Below are positions 34,422 through 43,288 of a stretch of DNA of 64,000 nucleotides, one piece after another. The notes beneath the pieces were generated by a model. That model was not told the DNA's origin and did not search any database. It worked only from the letters and a program-made list of their open reading frames with translations. Every line of letters begins with the position of its first letter. Within the stretch, counting starts at the first letter, position 1. The position numbers were made by a program, and so were the translations under genes. The DNA is from RUG11237 sp045126515 (GTDB taxonomy: Bacteria > Bacillota > Clostridia > Lachnospirales > Lachnospiraceae): NCBI GenBank assembly GCA_045126515.1, contig JBGVOM010000126.1, forward strand, positions 47,334-111,333, read 5' to 3'.

Positions 34422-35003
34422 CTAATCTACATCTACGCCATAACTGCTACAAAGTGCTGCCAGTCCTCCCTGATAGCCACTGCCAATTGCGTTAAACTTC
34501 CACTCATTATTGTGCTTATATAATTCACCAAATACTGCTGCTGTTTCAATGGAGAAATCCTCTCCCAAATCATAACGCAGCAATTCTTCATTTTTTGCTT
34601 CATCTACGATTCTCACAAAAGCATTGTTTACCTGTCCAAAATTCTGTCTTCTGTTTTCTGCTTCATAGATAGTTACGGTAAATACTATTTTCTGAATTTC
34701 TGCCGGTACTTTAGATAAGTCGATTCTGATTACCTCATCATCACCTTCCCCTGCACCGGTACGGTTATCTCCCTGATGTTCCACTGCACCACTTGGATGT
34801 TTTAAATTTCCATAGAAAACAAAATCTTCCTGTTTTGTAACTTTTCCATTTTCTCCCACTAAAAATGCTGCGGAATCCAAATCAAAGTCACCACCTGTAT
34901 CAAACTGGTTAATATCCCAGCCAATACCTACCATAATCTTAGCCAGACCTGCATTATCTTTTGTCAGGCTTACTTTCTGTCCTTTTTGTAAACAAACTCC
35001 CAT
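34422..35003 (-). CDS. TerD-family stress protein 2
   Basis: 193 residues. The canonical Ca-binding loop is DFDLDSAAFLVG; GDNRTGAGEGDDEVI and FGELYKHNNEWKFNAIGSGY complete the fold. It starts MGVCLQKGQKVSLTKDN behind AAGGAGG. TerD proteins act in the cytoplasm or at the inner membrane in a Ca-dependent stress complex linked to tellurite, colicin and phage resistance. It is about 10 bases from the next terD and clearly a tandem duplicate of it. Confidence 0.95.
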   Translation of the reverse strand: MGVCLQKGQKVSLTKDNAGLAKIMVGIGWDINQFDTGGDFDLDSAAFLVGENGKVTKQEDFVFYGNLKHPSGAVEHQGDNRTGAGEGDDEVIRIDLSKVPAEIQKIVFTVTIYEAENRRQNFGQVNNAFVRIVDEAKNEELLRYDLGEDFSIETAAVFGELYKHNNEWKFNAIGSGYQGGLAALCSSYGVDVD

Positions 35004-35013
35004 ATTATCCTCC

Positions 35014-35595
35014 TTAAGCTACATTTACACCATAATTTCTACAAAGTGCTACCAGACCACCCTGGAAACCGCTTCCAATAGCATTAAACTTCCATTCGCC
35101 ATTATGTCTGTACAATTCACCTACTACAACTGCTGTTTCAATGGAGAAATCTTCTCCTAAGTCATAATGAATTAATTCTTCATTAGTTGTTTCATCTACA
35201 ATACGAATAAATGAATTTGATACCTGTCCGAAGTTCTGTCTTCTCTGTTCTGCTTCATAGATAGTTACGGTGAATGCAATCTTTTCTACATTGGCAGGCA
35301 CTTTTGATAAGTCTACCATAATCTGTTCGTCATCTCCGTCACCTTCTCCGGTTAAGTTATCTCCCATATGTTCTACTGCTCCACTGGCATGTTTTAAATT
35401 TCCATAAAATACAAATTCTGCGTCTGTAAGAACTTTGCCATCTGCTCCTAATAAAAATGCTGCCGCATCTAAGTCAAAGTCTGCACCGCCATCATAACGG
35501 TTTACATCCCATCCTAAACCTACCATCAATTTCTTTAATGATGGTTTTCCTTTTGTTAAATCTACTTTCTGTCCCTTAGTTAAATTAATTGGCAT
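35014..35595 (-). CDS. terD: TerD-family stress protein 1
   Basis: 193 residues. It starts MPINLTKGQKVDLTKGKPS, the Ca loop is ADFDLDAAAFLLG, then GDNLTGEGDGDDEQI and VGELYRHNGEWKFNAIGSGF. It is the most canonical of the three copies and the first in the run, 22 bases after telA. AAGGAGG lies 8 bases before the ATG. Confidence 0.96.
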   Translation of the reverse strand: MPINLTKGQKVDLTKGKPSLKKLMVGLGWDVNRYDGGADFDLDAAAFLLGADGKVLTDAEFVFYGNLKHASGAVEHMGDNLTGEGDGDDEQIMVDLSKVPANVEKIAFTVTIYEAEQRRQNFGQVSNSFIRIVDETTNEELIHYDLGEDFSIETAVVVGELYRHNGEWKFNAIGSGFQGGLVALCRNYGVNVA

Positions 35596-35617
35596 CTTTT
35601 TTCCTCCTTAATAATTA

Positions 35618-36745
35618 TTATGCATGAAACATTTTATCAAATTCGCTTTTAATCTGATTTAAGCGTACCTGATCTTCTTCTCTCTGTCTTTTGGCCTGCT
35701 CCTGAATTGCCTTGGTTTCTTCAATACCGTTGACAATAGTTTTCCAAGTGGTTTCTAAAGTATCCACTTTAATAGAGCTTCCGGAAGCCAACTGTGTGGT
35801 TAATTTTGATGCCTCTACTGTATTCTGGGCATTCTTAATTAACATTTCGTTTGTTTTTTCATCTAAGGCTGCCATTGCGTCTGCCTGAATTCTCTGGCGT
35901 TTTAATAAAATTGCCTGTGACAGTGCCTGTTTAAAGACCGGCAGCGTGATAATAAATGCGGAATTGATTTTTCTGACTAGATTCATGTTGCTGAATTCCA
36001 TGGTTTTAATCATTGGAATGGACTGTAAAGCAACATTTTCCGCAATACGTAAATCCTGTGTTCTCTGTTCTAACATTACCTTTGCCTGTTCTAAGCTGGT
36101 CAGTTCAAACTGAATGGAGGTATCGCCGGTATTTTCCAAGTCCTGACGGCGCTGTGCAATATATGCATCAATTTCCCTGATTCCCTGTTCTCCTGCCAAA
36201 ATATATTTTACTAATTCATTGTAATATTTCACATTGGTCTGAAACATGTTCTCAAGATTTTTATTAGAATCTTTGATTTCTACTTCATATTGTTTCAACT
36301 GAACATATATCTTGTCGATTTCTTCACCCATGGTATGGTATTTTGAAAGAATTTTATCTAACTGTTTTTTTGCATTGTTAAATAACTTGTCAAACAGTCC
36401 TTTATTTTCTTGTATTTCTTTCATATCGAACTTATCCATTATTTTGGATAAAAGAATTAACATCTCACCGGAATCATTAATCTGGCTCATGTTTACATTA
36501 TTCAAAACCACATCAGAGCATTTCGAGATTTCTTCTGCCACGCTTCCACCAAAGTTAACGATGGTTTCCGGCTCATATACATTAATCTGACTTGCCAGAT
36601 CATCCACTTCTTTGGAATTGGTAAGTTCCTTTGTCATTCTTTCCCGCTCTGCCTGAATGTTATATTCCTGCACTACTTCCAGTTCGTTCCCTTTCTGTAC
36701 TGCAACTACTTCCGGTTCCTTTGTGCCTGCAAAATTAATACCCAT
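35618..36745 (-). CDS. telA: TelA-like toxic anion resistance protein
   Basis: 375 residues, all-helical. The TelA/KlaA core occupies about 65-370 with long coiled segments, MDKFDMKEIQENKGLFDKLF, the conserved SIPMIKTMEFSNMNLVRKIN region and TWKTIVNGIEETKAIQ. TelA proteins give resistance to tellurite and to cell-wall-acting agents and co-occur with terD. It lies 2 bases after the YceG-like gene, so tightly coupled, and 22 bases before terD. Confidence 0.94.
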   Translation of the reverse strand: MGINFAGTKEPEVVAVQKGNELEVVQEYNIQAERERMTKELTNSKEVDDLASQINVYEPETIVNFGGSVAEEISKCSDVVLNNVNMSQINDSGEMLILLSKIMDKFDMKEIQENKGLFDKLFNNAKKQLDKILSKYHTMGEEIDKIYVQLKQYEVEIKDSNKNLENMFQTNVKYYNELVKYILAGEQGIREIDAYIAQRRQDLENTGDTSIQFELTSLEQAKVMLEQRTQDLRIAENVALQSIPMIKTMEFSNMNLVRKINSAFIITLPVFKQALSQAILLKRQRIQADAMAALDEKTNEMLIKNAQNTVEASKLTTQLASGSSIKVDTLETTWKTIVNGIEETKAIQEQAKRQREEDQVRLNQIKSEFDKMFHA

Positions 36746-36747
36746 TT

Positions 36748-38997
36748 TTACCTTCCTCTCCTAAAAAAACGTCCTACCAGACTTTCACTGGAACGTTTCA
36801 CTGAATTTAAATTTGGTACGCGTAAATCATATTTATACTCGCCTATTTGGTGTTCTGTTACAATTTTTTTTGTATAAAACCTCTCAACGCCCGTATAACC
36901 CGTTGGAACATACATGGCTATATCAAAACCAATCAGGCTTAAATAGGCAAGAAGTATACTGTCTTCTTTGGTACAATTGCTTTCTTTGGTATGTATCAAT
37001 AAAATCTTTGGTATATCTTTTGTAAAATCATATCCCTGTATCAGTCTGAGAATCGCTTTATCCATGTATAACACGGTAGAAACAATCAAATTCTCTGTGC
37101 CATCCACGCCGGTTCCTTCAATGATTTTCTCATCGATCAGTTCCTGCAGCTTTTCCAGCATGTAATCCTGCATAGGTTCTCTGATGAAAGTATACGGATA
37201 ATCCGGATGATTCTTTACTTTCTCCCTCATAAGTCTGCCGCCTTGCAAAAACAAATGCGTCTTTTCTTTCCATGGATTGGGATTATTTCCTAAATATGGA
37301 AGTTCATGAATAACAAAAGTCTGCTCCGTGCAAAGCTTTGCCACATCCTCCCAATACTCTGAAACATTTCCCGGCACTCCCATCACTTTAGAGAAAATCA
37401 CCGGTACCATCACCTTATCTTCAAACACTTCAAAATTTGGACGGTATTTCGCTTCCTGATCCCACAAAATACCGATTTCTTCATAAGTATTCTGAAGCAC
37501 CACAGGCACAGCCTTAGTAAACTGACGATTCCGGTACATTCCGGTATCCTGATACATTATTCTGCTGACTTCCTGCTCTGCCTGATATGCTACGGTTTCG
37601 AACTGCATGCTCTTTATATCGGTTGGAAACTTTTCTCTCTTCACAGTATTGGGGTACATTTTAGCAAAAAACAGTTCATCAGTAATCTCTAATCCCTGTT
37701 TTCCTTCCGGATTTATATGCAATACATCTAACGGTAATTTTGCAAGTGCTGACAGTAACAGCTTTTCTGTTTCTGTTTTTATTTCGCCATAATAAATAAA
37801 AAGCTTTTTTGCTTTGTGGCTTCCGGCACCAAACAAAGCATTCAGATAACGATTCATAAGACATACCAGTTCTATAGCCCGGTTCTGCTGCTTTTGTATT
37901 GGAAGGTCCGCAATTTTTTCCATCACCTTCAAAAAGGCAGCTTTTCCATAATTTTCTGCTTTTTTATCTTTACAAACAATCTGAGGTGCCAGACTAGAAA
38001 TCAATTGTTCTGTCCCTGAATACTGCCCTCGCCGAATGCTGTTAATTTCATTATAGTCCGGCTTTTTAATGGATTCCTCCACTAGAAGCACTTCGGTCTG
38101 ATTGCTTTCTAATTTCAATTTCCACTTCAACAGCTCTGGGTAATAACCACCGGATTCCTCTACACCATAAATACCCGCAAATACGTTGTAAAAAAATCTT
38201 TCTTCACTGCCTCTGCTTTTTAATTCCTGTTGCACATCCTCATATGGATTTCCCTGAATCCATGTATTGGTATTAATTATCTTTTCTGTAACCGGCTGCA
38301 CAATTTTAGGTGCGTTTTTCTTCTTTATCAATTGTTCCCGCACTTTAAGCACCGAGTATTGCTCCGGAAAACTTTGCCCATCTACAAGTATATTTTCTGA
38401 ATATTCAGACTCCTTATCCTGTTTCCGATAGGCTTCTTCTCCCTGCACTGCCACCAGAAGGATATCACATCCAGCCTTAGAAAGCACCGACAGAAATAAC
38501 ATTTCATATTCGTTTGGAATTCCTGCATACAACAGTTTAGGAACTTTATCATTGCCGAAATTTTGTAATAATCTTTCAAATTTATAATATAACCAACACA
38601 TATATTTTATATATGCGTTTCTTTGCATATTTTCATTCTTTCCCTTGCGTGCAAGTCCATTTAAAATATCATAAAAACTCTCGGCAATCATCTGCCTTTT
38701 TTCTTCTGAAATTCTTGGCAACCAGCGTTTCAATTCCTGTATAAAAAAAGGTACACTGAGCTGATAACTCATTCCCATCATTTCTTCGTAATAGGACAAA
38801 TGCTTTTCTTCCGGATTTCCGATTTTATCCTGAATACAGACACCCCACTGGATTGTTTCCTCTGCAAAACGTTCAATCATACGTTCCACTTCCAGACTCC
38901 ACAGCGTAAAGCGCCCAAAATATACGCTTTTTTCCGTTCTTTCTTTATATGTGGTAAAATAATCTTCAAAATTATTTAAATGTGTTCTTTGAAACAT
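36748..38997 (-). CDS. YceG-like Ter-associated protein, double domain
   Basis: A 749-residue cytoplasmic protein that matches the YceG-like family known from Bacillus yceCDEFGH/Ter operons (not the murein transglycosylase of the same name). Related segments occur twice: KLLYAGIPNEYEMLFLSVLSKAGCD near residue 170 (read as adjoining parts), KLFIYYGEIKTETEKLLLSALAKLP near 390, and a third strand/helix GFDIAMYVPTGYTG near 715. No catalytic motif is evident. It lies between rhomboid and telA genes with gaps of 13 and 2 bases. Confidence 0.82.
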   Translation of the reverse strand: MFQRTHLNNFEDYFTTYKERTEKSVYFGRFTLWSLEVERMIERFAEETIQWGVCIQDKIGNPEEKHLSYYEEMMGMSYQLSVPFFIQELKRWLPRISEEKRQMIAESFYDILNGLARKGKNENMQRNAYIKYMCWLYYKFERLLQNFGNDKVPKLLYAGIPNEYEMLFLSVLSKAGCDILLVAVQGEEAYRKQDKESEYSENILVDGQSFPEQYSVLKVREQLIKKKNAPKIVQPVTEKIINTNTWIQGNPYEDVQQELKSRGSEERFFYNVFAGIYGVEESGGYYPELLKWKLKLESNQTEVLLVEESIKKPDYNEINSIRRGQYSGTEQLISSLAPQIVCKDKKAENYGKAAFLKVMEKIADLPIQKQQNRAIELVCLMNRYLNALFGAGSHKAKKLFIYYGEIKTETEKLLLSALAKLPLDVLHINPEGKQGLEITDELFFAKMYPNTVKREKFPTDIKSMQFETVAYQAEQEVSRIMYQDTGMYRNRQFTKAVPVVLQNTYEEIGILWDQEAKYRPNFEVFEDKVMVPVIFSKVMGVPGNVSEYWEDVAKLCTEQTFVIHELPYLGNNPNPWKEKTHLFLQGGRLMREKVKNHPDYPYTFIREPMQDYMLEKLQELIDEKIIEGTGVDGTENLIVSTVLYMDKAILRLIQGYDFTKDIPKILLIHTKESNCTKEDSILLAYLSLIGFDIAMYVPTGYTGVERFYTKKIVTEHQIGEYKYDLRVPNLNSVKRSSESLVGRFFRRGR

Positions 38998-39010
38998 TCC
39001 CTCACCTTGT

Positions 39011-39577
39011 CTACTGCTTTTTATTTAATGCCATACCACAGGCTGCTCCCACGATACCACCGATAATATGTGTCAGATTAGATACGTTATCCTGCACGGT
39101 AAGTCCATCTACAATCTGTCCTCCAATATAAATCACTGCCACCAGAATAAAGGTTAACGGAATTCCGCCTTCTTTCACACTGGTAATGGAAGAAAGTATG
39201 ATAAACGCAAATACCACACCACTGGCACCAAGCAAGCCTGAGCTGAAAAAAATCACATTCACCAACCCGGTAGTGACCGCTGTCAGAAAAATAATCACCG
39301 TAATATTTCTGCTACCGTATTTTTCCTCCAGCATAGGACCTAACAACAATATATACATCATATTACCACTTAAATGCTCCCAGCCCGCATGCCCAAACAC
39401 ATGCCCTATCATTCGAATATAAAACAATGGATTGGCAGGTGAATCCCGATACACGGTAAATAACAGCATGTTCGTGTATCCACCGGTAAGCATATTCAAT
39501 AAAAATGCTCCAATACAAATAAATACAAAACTCAATACTACAGGTGAATTAAATTTAATCGCTTTTGTTATCTTCAT
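39011..39577 (-). CDS. Rhomboid-family intramembrane serine protease
   Basis: 188 residues with six membrane segments. The dyad serine is in GASGVVFAF (near residue 119), the histidine in NLTHIIGGIVG (near 169), and HLSGNMMYI carries the family Asn. AAGGAGGGG precedes the ATG. Within the Ter operon it lies between the protease fusion and the YceG-like gene. Role unproven; it could process a membrane partner of the Ter system. Confidence 0.92.
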   Translation of the reverse strand: MKITKAIKFNSPVVLSFVFICIGAFLLNMLTGGYTNMLLFTVYRDSPANPLFYIRMIGHVFGHAGWEHLSGNMMYILLLGPMLEEKYGSRNITVIIFLTAVTTGLVNVIFFSSGLLGASGVVFAFIILSSITSVKEGGIPLTFILVAVIYIGGQIVDGLTVQDNVSNLTHIIGGIVGAACGMALNKKQ

Positions 39578-39669
39578 TTTCCCCTCCTTAATTATAGAAA
39601 ATCATACAACAAAAAAGGGGAATTTTCAATACATTTTGGGGAAATCTCGTTAAATTGTCAAAATATCCG

Positions 39670-39715
39670 GGGCAATTTAATATTTGTATATGACGGACGC
39701 CCATGCAAGTTGCAA
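39670..39715 (+). repeat. Solo left end of the dispersed hairpin element
   Basis: The sequence gcaatttaatatttgt then ggacgcccatg matches the left flank and terminus of the large hairpins (gcaatttatttgttt then gggacgctcata in the 47.65 kb copy, read in reverse). No matching right arm follows. It lies in the 144-base gap between the protease and rhomboid genes. Confidence 0.5.
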
Positions 39716-39721
39716 CAAGTC

Positions 39722-41116
39722 CTAATCGATAAAGTTCCCAAGAAATCCTCTCAACGTTTTATAGTCTACCGCCAAATTCAAATTCTGCCCATCATCAAAA
39801 CCTGCGGTGACGATTCCTATAAGCTCTCCCTGAAGATTTAACAATGCTCCGCCGGAACTTCCGTGGGAGGTTGGCGCAGTGAACTGTATCATAGACACTT
39901 CATCAATTTGGCGGAAGCCTGCGATAATGCCATCTGATACAGTGTTAAACAAACCAAGAGGACTGCCGATTGCCACTACCTTCTGCCCTCTGACCAGCTT
40001 TCTGTTATTGCATATGGGAATCGGTCTGCGGTTTACAGGCTCGATACGGATTAATGCCAGATCATTTTCCGGATGATACTTAATCAACTCTGTCGTGAAC
40101 CTTGGTTCTTCCTCTTCCTCTAATCGCACTGCATAGGCTACTGCCCCACGCACCACATGGAAGTTTGTTAAAATATAACCATCATTATTAATCAGTACTC
40201 CAGAACCGGATGCAAAAGGTTCTTTCTTCTCATTATACACCACAATCATCACTACAGAACTTGCCATTCCTGCCAGTTCCTCATAAGAAAGTTCTTTGTG
40301 GACGCCCTCCCTGACTGATTCTGGTCTTTGCAAATTTACACTTGTTTCCATAGCAGCCGGTATAGGTCTGCTGCTCTTTGTTACACTTTTTGCTTCTTTT
40401 CGCTGTGCTGCTATTATCTCCGGGTTGTATGCAGGAATTTTTCCCTGAAATTCCTGTTCCCTTTTTATCATCTGTGCGTGAAAAGAAATTTCATCGGACT
40501 TAACAGCCAGTGTCGTTCCCGGATGAATGCAATAAACATCACATCCACACAAACTGAGCAAGCGCAAAAAATAGTATTCCCCTGTACCACACACTCCTGT
40601 ATACACAAATTTGGGAAATTTGGAAAGAATCTTTGTATTTTTAAAGAGTTTCGGAAAATAGTTGTCTATTCTACTAAAAAGTAAAAGCAGGAAGTTCTTT
40701 ACTTTTGCGGGATTTTTCTCTTGCTTTCCATACTCTTCTAATATCCGGCTCATGGCTTCTTTATATGCTTCGTTCCACAGTCCATTTTCAAACTCAAATG
40801 GAAGATGACGTTCTGTAAGCATCCCTTTTGCCGTCATCCATTCTTCAGCGATAGCAAGATATTGTTCTCTTTTTCCCGGCTCCACAAAACTGTCTAACAG
40901 TCCGGTACGGAAATACCATGCTTTTGCATTTTTATCAATATCCGCCAGTTTCTGGTCTGTTTCTTTTATTTCCTGCAAAAATGAAGCTTCATCTGCGATT
41001 CCTGTCTGTATGATAAATACCGTGGGCTTATTTCCATTGTTGTATCTGTTTTCCAGTGTGGCAAATTCTTTTAAGGAAGTTATCTGCGACTGATTCATTT
41101 GTACTTCCAGCTTCAC
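39722..41116 (-). CDS. Fusion of YceG-like domain with HtrA/trypsin-like serine protease
   Basis: 464 residues in two parts. Residues 1-240 resemble half of the YceG-like protein encoded two genes downstream: FPKFVYTGVCGTGEYYFLRL followed by LSLCGCDVYCIHPG mirrors its KLLYAG...LSKAGCDILLV. A linker (240-275) leads to a trypsin-like domain (about 280-460) with the triad His in LTNFHVV, Asp in ENDLALIRI and Ser in SHGSSGGALL. No signal peptide or PDZ domain, so it is probably cytoplasmic. The GTG start at 41116 is 7 bases after GGAGG. Confidence 0.85.
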   Translation of the reverse strand: MKLEVQMNQSQITSLKEFATLENRYNNGNKPTVFIIQTGIADEASFLQEIKETDQKLADIDKNAKAWYFRTGLLDSFVEPGKREQYLAIAEEWMTAKGMLTERHLPFEFENGLWNEAYKEAMSRILEEYGKQEKNPAKVKNFLLLLFSRIDNYFPKLFKNTKILSKFPKFVYTGVCGTGEYYFLRLLSLCGCDVYCIHPGTTLAVKSDEISFHAQMIKREQEFQGKIPAYNPEIIAAQRKEAKSVTKSSRPIPAAMETSVNLQRPESVREGVHKELSYEELAGMASSVVMIVVYNEKKEPFASGSGVLINNDGYILTNFHVVRGAVAYAVRLEEEEEPRFTTELIKYHPENDLALIRIEPVNRRPIPICNNRKLVRGQKVVAIGSPLGLFNTVSDGIIAGFRQIDEVSMIQFTAPTSHGSSGGALLNLQGELIGIVTAGFDDGQNLNLAVDYKTLRGFLGNFID

Positions 41117-41137
41117 CCTTACCCCTCCATTCCTTTT

Positions 41138-42112
41138 TTATCTTAAAATAGCATATGCCATGTAAATTACATACATAATAAGCATGGTAATTCCTTCTGC
41201 CCGGTCAATTTTCCCCTTAGAGTGAGAAAAGGCAAACGTAACCAGACTTAAGATAATCAACACTGTAATATCTATAAAACTCTGCACGCCAACTGCAATG
41301 GGACAAATTGTGCAAGATGTTCCAAGAATAAATAAAATGTTAAAAATATTAGACCCTAACACGTTTCCTACTGCCAAATTCGTTTCGCCTTTTCTTGCTG
41401 CTACCAAGGACGTAACTAACTCTGGTAAGCTGGTTCCAACTGCTACAATTGTAAGTCCCACCAACGTTTCCGACATTCCAACTGTCAGTGCGATTGCTTT
41501 TGCACTATCCACCACAAAGTCCCCGCCAAATTTAATGGCAACAACGCCTCCCAGAATACAGAGAATGCTTACCGGGATATTTTTCATCTTTCCCTCTTCT
41601 CCGCTTTGCTGACTTCGGTTTTCCAGTGCTATTTTCACAGTAACTACCAAAAACACCACAAATAATATCAGTAAAATAATTCCATCTGCTCTAGAAAGAG
41701 TTCCCATACCTGTGTTTGCTTTTTTTGCAAGTGGATTTATATTATCCAAAAACATCAATGCCAACAATACAGACATCAACACAGAAAACGGAAATTCTTT
41801 TTTCATAACGCCTCTATCCACCGGAACCGGACAAAAACACGCACAAGCGCCTAAAACCACTACAAAATTAAACAGATTAGAACCAATAACATTACTAATA
41901 GCAATTGCATTAGAACCACTAAGTGCCGCCGATAAACTTACTGATAATTCCGGAAAACTAGTTCCCATTGCCACAATTGTCAGACCTATCACAATACTTG
42001 GCACCTTCAGGCGTTTTGCAATACTCGAACTTCCTTCTACAAAATAATCCGCCCCCTTGATTAGTAACACAAATCCAATTACCAGCAATACAATGTTTTT
42101 TACAATTTCCAC
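41138..42112 (-). CDS. CaCA-family Ca2+/cation antiporter, YrbG-like
   Basis: 324 residues and about ten membrane helices, with the two inverted alpha repeats that bind Ca2+: VAMGTSFPELSVS and VAVGTSLPELVTS. It exchanges Ca2+ for Na+ or H+. The start is GTG 42112 behind GGAG. As the first gene of the Ter minus-strand operon, it suggests that local Ca2+ control accompanies the Ca-binding TerD proteins (inference). Confidence 0.92.
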   Translation of the reverse strand: MEIVKNIVLLVIGFVLLIKGADYFVEGSSSIAKRLKVPSIVIGLTIVAMGTSFPELSVSLSAALSGSNAIAISNVIGSNLFNFVVVLGACACFCPVPVDRGVMKKEFPFSVLMSVLLALMFLDNINPLAKKANTGMGTLSRADGIILLILFVVFLVVTVKIALENRSQQSGEEGKMKNIPVSILCILGGVVAIKFGGDFVVDSAKAIALTVGMSETLVGLTIVAVGTSLPELVTSLVAARKGETNLAVGNVLGSNIFNILFILGTSCTICPIAVGVQSFIDITVLIILSLVTFAFSHSKGKIDRAEGITMLIMYVIYMAYAILR

Positions 42113-42141
42113 TTCTTTTATCTCTCCTCATACTTTTTTCT

Positions 42142-42170
42142 TATGGTATCACATATTAGGTTACAGTGTC
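42142..42170 (-). promoter_or_regulatory. Likely promoter of the exchanger-protease-telA-terD operon
   Basis: Minus strand TTGACA (42165-42170), 17-base spacer, ATACCA (42142-42147), 30 bases before the GTG start. The divergent HpcH operon starts about 145 bases away, so the gap can coordinate both arms. Confidence 0.55.
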
Positions 42171-42286
42171 AAAAATAGCTGTGACAATTCACGAATTCTT
42201 AATTTTACTTTTCTTAATATTTATGGTATGATTTGCCATACATAGAACATATGATATAGTTATAAGTTTTTAAAAGGGGTAAAATA

Positions 42287-43288
42287 ATGAATAATATAGA
42301 AACAATAGATACTTTTGTCAAACAGCTTGATGCTTCCCTTATAGATGCATATCGGGTGGGAGCATTGATGTATTCGCCGGGAACAAACTCGGAAATTTAT
42401 GAAAAACTATTATCCGGCATATGGGGAAACAGCTATTCTTTAGCATTGTGTCTGGAGGATTCCATTGATGATAATGCAGTGGAGTTGGGGGAGCAGACTG
42501 TTACGGAAACTTTTCATAAAATCTATGAAAATCAGGAAAAACTTCCTTTTCTTCCCAAACTGTTTATTCGAGTGCGCAGTCCAAAGCAAATTAAAAAGCT
42601 TTATCAAATGCTTTCTGACAGCAGTCAGCTGTTAAGTGGTTTTATTCTTCCAAAATTTGTACCGGAAAATGCACCATATTATATAGAAGAAATCCAACAA
42701 ATTAATAAAAGCAGTTCACACAAAATTTATATGATGCCTATTTTAGAAAGTGGTGAACTGGTTTCCTACCGCACACGATATGAAACCTTAGAAAACCTTC
42801 ACACATTGCTTCTTTCTTGTCGTGAGTATGTATTAAATGTACGAGTTGGCGGAAATGATTTATGCCATTTATTCGGCATACGGCGCAATGCCAATGAAAC
42901 TATTTATGACATCAAACCAATTGCCAGTGTTTTAAGTGATATTGTAACGTATTTTTTTGATGATTTTGTAATCTCCGCACCAGTTTGGGAATATTTTGCA
43001 GATGAAAATGACAATTGGAAAACAGGATTGGAAAATGAGCTTCGTATGGATATGTTAAACGGTTTTATCGGAAAAACCATTATTCACCCAAATCAGATTC
43101 CCGTGGTTGCCAATGGTTTAAAAGCAAATGCCCATGACGTGGCAGATGCCATAAATATTCTAAACTTTGAAAGCCCATTGGTCAGCGTCAGCAAAAGTGC
43201 TTCCGGCACACGAATGAACGAAATGAAAACCCACACCAACTGGGCTAAAAAGCAGATTTTACTTGCAAAAATATATGGAGTGAGATAG
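42287..43288 (+). CDS. HpcH/HpaI aldolase / citrate-lyase-beta-like enzyme of the Ter cluster
   Basis: 333 residues of the HpcH/CitE TIM-barrel group. The metal-binding acidic residues appear in LCLEDSIDD (near 65). FIRVRSPKQ and LPKFVP follow, with VRVGGNDLCHLFGIRR near 190 and TIIHPNQIP near 265. In Ter clusters this enzyme is thought to make or cleave a C-C bond in an uncharacterised small molecule. It is the first gene of the divergent plus operon, its stop abutting the next ATG. AAAGGGG precedes its start. Confidence 0.88.
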   Translation: MNNIETIDTFVKQLDASLIDAYRVGALMYSPGTNSEIYEKLLSGIWGNSYSLALCLEDSIDDNAVELGEQTVTETFHKIYENQEKLPFLPKLFIRVRSPKQIKKLYQMLSDSSQLLSGFILPKFVPENAPYYIEEIQQINKSSSHKIYMMPILESGELVSYRTRYETLENLHTLLLSCREYVLNVRVGGNDLCHLFGIRRNANETIYDIKPIASVLSDIVTYFFDDFVISAPVWEYFADENDNWKTGLENELRMDMLNGFIGKTIIHPNQIPVVANGLKANAHDVADAINILNFESPLVSVSKSASGTRMNEMKTHTNWAKKQILLAKIYGVR

